A DNA stretch of 8,818 nt from Verrucomicrobiales bacterium. GTDB lineage: Bacteria; Verrucomicrobiota; Verrucomicrobiia; Limisphaerales; UBA1100. Where the stretch lies: contig PBFV01000052.1 in NCBI GenBank assembly GCA_002718935.1, positions 1-8,818 on the forward strand, in the 5' to 3' direction. The notes below the pieces were generated by a model. That model saw nothing but the letters and a program-made list of their open reading frames with translations. It was not told the DNA's origin and ran no database searches. The stretch's first letter is position 1. Every line of letters begins with the position of its first letter. The position numbers and the translations under genes are program-made. Of the stretch, positions 6,534 to 8,818 are shown in pieces.

Positions 6534-6953
6534 ATGACAGACACCCGCATTCTCCCTGACCTCCAATGCTCGCTGCTTTGCGAGGAAATTCGACAGGAAG
6601 CCAATGGCAACCCCATGCTCTTTGGCATCCTTGGCCAGCTCGTGGTGCCGCAGCTGCCGGTCACCGCCTTCAAGCTCGTGTGCTTCAACCGCTGGTGCGC
6701 CGGCGTGGGTAGCTTCACGGAACACGTGAAACTCATGGCCCCGGACCAATCCACTGTTGTGCGCGAAAACAAAATGAAATTTGAGCTCGAGCGCCCCGAA
6801 GTCAGCCGCAGTAATGTACACCTCTTCGGCAACGTGGAATTCACCGAGGCCGGCGTATATCACATCGAGGTGATTGTGGATGACGTGCTCAAGCTGCGTT
6901 ATCCCTTCCCGGTGATTCTCATGCCGCCCAAGGAGGAAGCCTCCACCAACTGA
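6534..6953 (+). CDS. Small uncharacterised protein resembling DUF6941
   Basis: This 139-residue protein has no signal peptide or membrane span. It opens with LQCSLLCEEIRQEANGNPMLFGILG (residues 10-34). The C-(E/D)-(E/D)-(I/V)-R-x-E-x-x-G pattern is what I recall for DUF6941-type proteins, whose function is unknown. The remainder looks all-beta, with a hydrophobic/polar alternation and a closing segment FTEAGVYHIEVIVDDVLKLRYPFPV (103-127) like an immunoglobulin- or C2-type sandwich strand set. The ATG at 6534 lies one base after the folD stop, with AGGAA at 6522-6526 inside the folD end, so translation is probably coupled to folD. The family name is from memory; a cytoplasmic location is inferred from the lack of export signals. 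Confidence 0.75.
   Translation: MTDTRILPDLQCSLLCEEIRQEANGNPMLFGILGQLVVPQLPVTAFKLVCFNRWCAGVGSFTEHVKLMAPDQSTVVRENKMKFELERPEVSRSNVHLFGNVEFTEAGVYHIEVIVDDVLKLRYPFPVILMPPKEEASTN
6932..6944 (+). other. Short hairpin that can mask a consensus Shine-Dalgarno
   Basis: AGGAGG (6931-6936) is the strongest Shine-Dalgarno match near these genes, but it lies within the last codons of the DUF6941-like gene. Its GGAGG (6932-6936) can pair with CCTCC (6940-6944) around the loop AAG. It is 17 bases before the ATG at 6954 and 25 before the ATG at 6962, too far for normal use, though it could hold or reload ribosomes near the junction. Confidence 0.4.
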
Positions 6954-6965
6954 ATGCCGCCATGA
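6954..6965 (+). other. Three-codon mini-ORF linking two genes
   Basis: Directly after the TGA (6951-6953) of the DUF6941-like gene comes ATG CCG CCA TGA. Its stop (6963-6965) overlaps the start ATG (6962-6964) of the membrane protein as ATGA. A ribosome ending on the first gene could restart at once, add three residues and restart again. The sequence is seen; use as a reinitiation relay is inference. Confidence 0.35.
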
Positions 6966-7897
6966 ATCCGGACACGCCCCAGCCCGATGCCCCCCGGGAG
7001 GAAGGCGCGCCCATTCCGGAAGAAGCGAATGAGCCCGCCGTTGAACCGGCGGGTTTTCCCTTTACCCCCGACGGCGTGGCGAGCTTTGCCGTTACCGGCT
7101 GGGGCCGCCTGCTCAAATGGCAGTTCATTACCGCGCTGGCCCTGGGCGGCACCCTGCTGCTGCTCGCTGCGCAGCATTGGGCGCCGGTAATCGACCGCTT
7201 CGTCCATCAACATTTTCCGGAACAAACCGGCCTGAACGCCGGCCGCCTCATTTGGCCTGCGGACGGGCAGCTCGTCACCGTCGGCAATTCCTACTTTGTC
7301 CTGCGGGTGGATCCCCAGCATGACTTGGAAACCGGCCTGACTGGTGATGTGCAGGTGGAGCTGACCCGGGAAGACTGGACCCTACGCTGGGTATTCGGCG
7401 AACAGGCCTTCGAGTACGCCCCCGGCACGGTGGAGTTGGATCGCGCCACCGCCGTGCCGTGGTGGGGCTCACGGCGGCCGTTCATCCTGCTGGCGGTGGG
7501 AGCCGGCGGCGGGCTGCTATTGCTGTTGGGCGCGCTGCTTTTTGGCGGACTGGCGGCGTGGCCGATGAAGGCGGTGGCATCCTATCTGAACCGCGAATCC
7601 GCTCTGGGCCCGGTGTGGCGCACAGCCACCGCGGCCACGTTGCCCGGCATTGTGCTGCTGACGATGGGTCTGCTGTGCTACGCCATCGGCCTGCCACTCA
7701 TGGGTTTGCTGGCGGTGCTTCCCCTTTGCCTGCTGCTCAGTGGCGGGTACGCGTTTCTTGCCGTGTTTCAGTTGCCTAAGTCGGAAGACACTGCGGCCGA
7801 TCCCTTTGGCGAAGGAGCCGGGGAAGAGGAGGAAACGGACGAAACTGTAGGCCGCGGGGACAATCCCTTTGCCGCTGATGAGCCGGAAGACGGTTGA
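6962..7897 (+). CDS. Four-helix membrane protein of unknown function
   Basis: I do not recognise this 311-residue family. Residues 1-50 are an acidic, Pro-rich, probably cytoplasmic lead. Helix 1 is at about 54-76. An extracytoplasmic domain of about 95 residues follows (77-171), with WPADGQLVTVGNSYFVLRVDP at about 98-118 and an aromatic-rich EDWTLRWVFGEQAFEY segment at 137-152. Helix 2 is at about 172-198, and helices 3 and 4 are close together at about 222-245 and 246-270. The tail (273-311) is strongly acidic and contains ADPFG (279-283) and DNPFA (300-304). Topology with both ends inside is inferred. The ATG at 6962 overlaps the mini-ORF stop and has no Shine-Dalgarno at normal spacing. 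It ends with tandem stops TGA TAA. It sits between a DUF6941-like gene and a lipoprotein, suggesting an envelope role. Confidence 0.8.
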   Translation: MNPDTPQPDAPREEGAPIPEEANEPAVEPAGFPFTPDGVASFAVTGWGRLLKWQFITALALGGTLLLLAAQHWAPVIDRFVHQHFPEQTGLNAGRLIWPADGQLVTVGNSYFVLRVDPQHDLETGLTGDVQVELTREDWTLRWVFGEQAFEYAPGTVELDRATAVPWWGSRRPFILLAVGAGGGLLLLLGALLFGGLAAWPMKAVASYLNRESALGPVWRTATAATLPGIVLLTMGLLCYAIGLPLMGLLAVLPLCLLLSGGYAFLAVFQLPKSEDTAADPFGEGAGEEEETDETVGRGDNPFAADEPEDG

Positions 7898-7943
7898 TAA
7901 CCCTCCATTGCCACGGCGTAAGGAATTGACGTATTTTTCGCCA

Positions 7944-8678
7944 ATGAAGTTGCCGGGGAGGTGCTTTGGACTCTTGAGCGTGATGTTGTTGTGCCTATTG
8001 TGGGCCGGCTGCCATCCCACTGCAGACACTTCTCAGGAGGATAAAGAGCCGCATTACCTCGCCGGCCGGCGGCTTGTGCAGCAGCGCGATTGGAAAGGGG
8101 CGGAACGTTCCTTCCACAAATCGCTTGAGGCCAATCCCCGTTCCTCGCTGGCCCATTACGAGCTGGGGGTCATTTATCTTTCCCATCAACCCAACCCGGC
8201 CGCGGCGGTATATCACATGGAACGCTACCTCGCCCTCAAGCCGGATGCGGTTAACCGGAACGAGGTGCGCGGCCACATTGATGCCGCGCGGCGTGACTTG
8301 GCCGCCGAGATCCACGGCACGCCGGACGCCCCGAGCCTGTCCATCCAGCGCCTGCGCGCGAAGGTGAACGAGTTTGCCGCCGAGAACGAGGCACTCAAGC
8401 ATCAGCTGCAATCGCGCGGCATTGAGCCCAACCCACAGTTCGGCCGGGGGGCGACCAATCAACAGGCGGTGGTGTTGCCGCCGCAAAATCGATCGCCCAA
8501 CGCCCCCACGCCGCCAACGGTTTCCGCCCTGCGCAAGCACAAGGTAAAGCGGGGTGACAATCCTTATAGCATCGCACGGCAGCACCGCATTTCCCTTTCC
8601 CAGCTGCTGGCGGCCAATCCGGGGTTGAACCCGGCCCGGCTGCAGATCGGTCAGGAGTTGAAAATTCCACCGCGCTAG
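7944..8678 (+). CDS. TPR-LysM lipoprotein, probable peptidoglycan-binding
   Basis: This 244-residue protein has a lipoprotein-type signal (MKLPGR, a hydrophobic run, then LLWAGC with Cys23). Two TPR-like helix pairs follow at about 36-100 (AGRRLVQQRDWKGAERSFHKSLE, then AHYELGVIYL). Next come a predicted coiled coil at about 132-157 (SIQRLRAKVNEFAAENEALKHQL) and a Pro/Gln-rich linker. A C-terminal LysM domain ends the protein at about 199-243, with VKRGDNPYSIARQH and NPGLNPARLQIGQELKIP. LysM binds peptidoglycan GlcNAc, so the protein probably tethers a membrane to the wall. The ATG at 7944 is chosen because it gives the lipid signal; an in-frame ATG at 7869 would overlap the upstream gene and hide it. 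No Shine-Dalgarno at normal spacing is seen. The position before Cys contains Trp at -3, unlike the usual Leu, so lipidation is likely but not certain. Confidence 0.87.
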   Translation: MKLPGRCFGLLSVMLLCLLWAGCHPTADTSQEDKEPHYLAGRRLVQQRDWKGAERSFHKSLEANPRSSLAHYELGVIYLSHQPNPAAAVYHMERYLALKPDAVNRNEVRGHIDAARRDLAAEIHGTPDAPSLSIQRLRAKVNEFAAENEALKHQLQSRGIEPNPQFGRGATNQQAVVLPPQNRSPNAPTPPTVSALRKHKVKRGDNPYSIARQHRISLSQLLAANPGLNPARLQIGQELKIPPR

Positions 8679-8702
8679 GGGTAAGCTCCCGCCCGTTCCG
8701 AT

Positions 8703-8818
8703 ATGCAGCGATTCATTTTCGCATTGATTGCCTGTTTTTGGGTCTTCATGGGCTGGCGCCTGTGGCAGGTGGAGTATGGCCAAATCGCCTTGGGTGAGGC
8801 AGTAGATATCCAGATTGT
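8703..8818 (+). CDS. N-terminus of a membrane-anchored protein (cut by window edge)
   Basis: The last 116 bases encode 38 residues starting MQRFIFALIACFWVFMGW, a single hydrophobic helix with a basic residue before it, followed by RLWQVEYGQIALGEAVDIQI. It begins 24 bases after the LysM gene in the same direction, so it is probably the next gene of the run. The residues after the helix look like the start of an extracytoplasmic domain. No Shine-Dalgarno is clear and no family can be named from this fragment. Confidence 0.6.
   Translation, partial: MQRFIFALIACFWVFMGWRLWQVEYGQIALGEAVDIQI

Noticed and set aside
7894..7943. Promoter-like TTGATA before the LysM gene
   Set aside because: The -35-like hexamer is good, but no -10 match occurs at 16-19 bases. 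Co-transcription from upstream is simpler.
8679..8702. GGGG/TCCC inverted repeat after the LysM gene as a terminator
   Set aside because: The stem is four pairs including a wobble, has no T-run, and the next gene starts 24 bases after the stop.
1..8818. Defence system, mobile element, CRISPR array or RNA gene
   Set aside because: I found no transposase, integrase, nuclease, methylase, toxin-antitoxin pair, regular repeat-spacer array, tRNA or rRNA sequence. Codon use and GC look uniform.

Overview
The window reads as ordinary chromosomal DNA of a GC-rich bacterium, most likely a member of the Verrucomicrobiota. The main pointer is a 51-residue, very basic protein at 2602-2757. It matches, from memory, the 'small basic protein' family that is almost restricted to Chlamydiae and Verrucomicrobia. 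The Pro/Ala-rich SH3 protein, the weak or absent Shine-Dalgarno sites and the tightly packed genes also fit. No species can be named from sequence alone.

Layout. On the minus strand, 2355 down to 1, lie cstA (carbon-starvation/pyruvate transporter family) and nadD (NAD biosynthesis, cut by the left edge). They are joined by a 4-base ATGA overlap, so they form one transcription unit. A 246-base divergent intergenic region (2356-2601) follows. It holds two helically phased A-tracts, a three-copy 9-bp direct repeat, a weak promoter-like pair and a good leader hairpin, all best read as belonging to the plus-strand small basic protein gene. From 2602 to the right edge everything runs on the plus strand: small basic protein, an RsuA/RluB-family rRNA pseudouridine synthase, a secreted 677-residue Pro-rich protein with two SH3-like modules, folD, a 139-residue protein resembling DUF6941, a four-helix membrane protein, a TPR-LysM lipoprotein, and the start of another membrane-anchored protein cut by the right edge. 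From the pseudouridine synthase through the four-helix membrane protein the genes overlap or lie 1 to 14 bases apart. The next two gaps are 46 and 24 bases. Co-transcription of the whole block is likely.

How the genes fit together. The unit mixes ribosome-linked functions (small basic protein, rRNA modification), one-carbon metabolism (FolD) and several envelope or secreted proteins of unknown role. This looks like growth-linked housekeeping clustering rather than an accessory island. I see no transposase, integrase, CRISPR array, tRNA, rRNA, toxin-antitoxin or defence genes, and no change in base composition that suggests recent transfer. The points most worth a second look are the leader of the small basic protein gene, a three-codon mini-ORF that links two genes by stop/start contacts at 6951-6965, and the uncharacterised envelope genes around folD.
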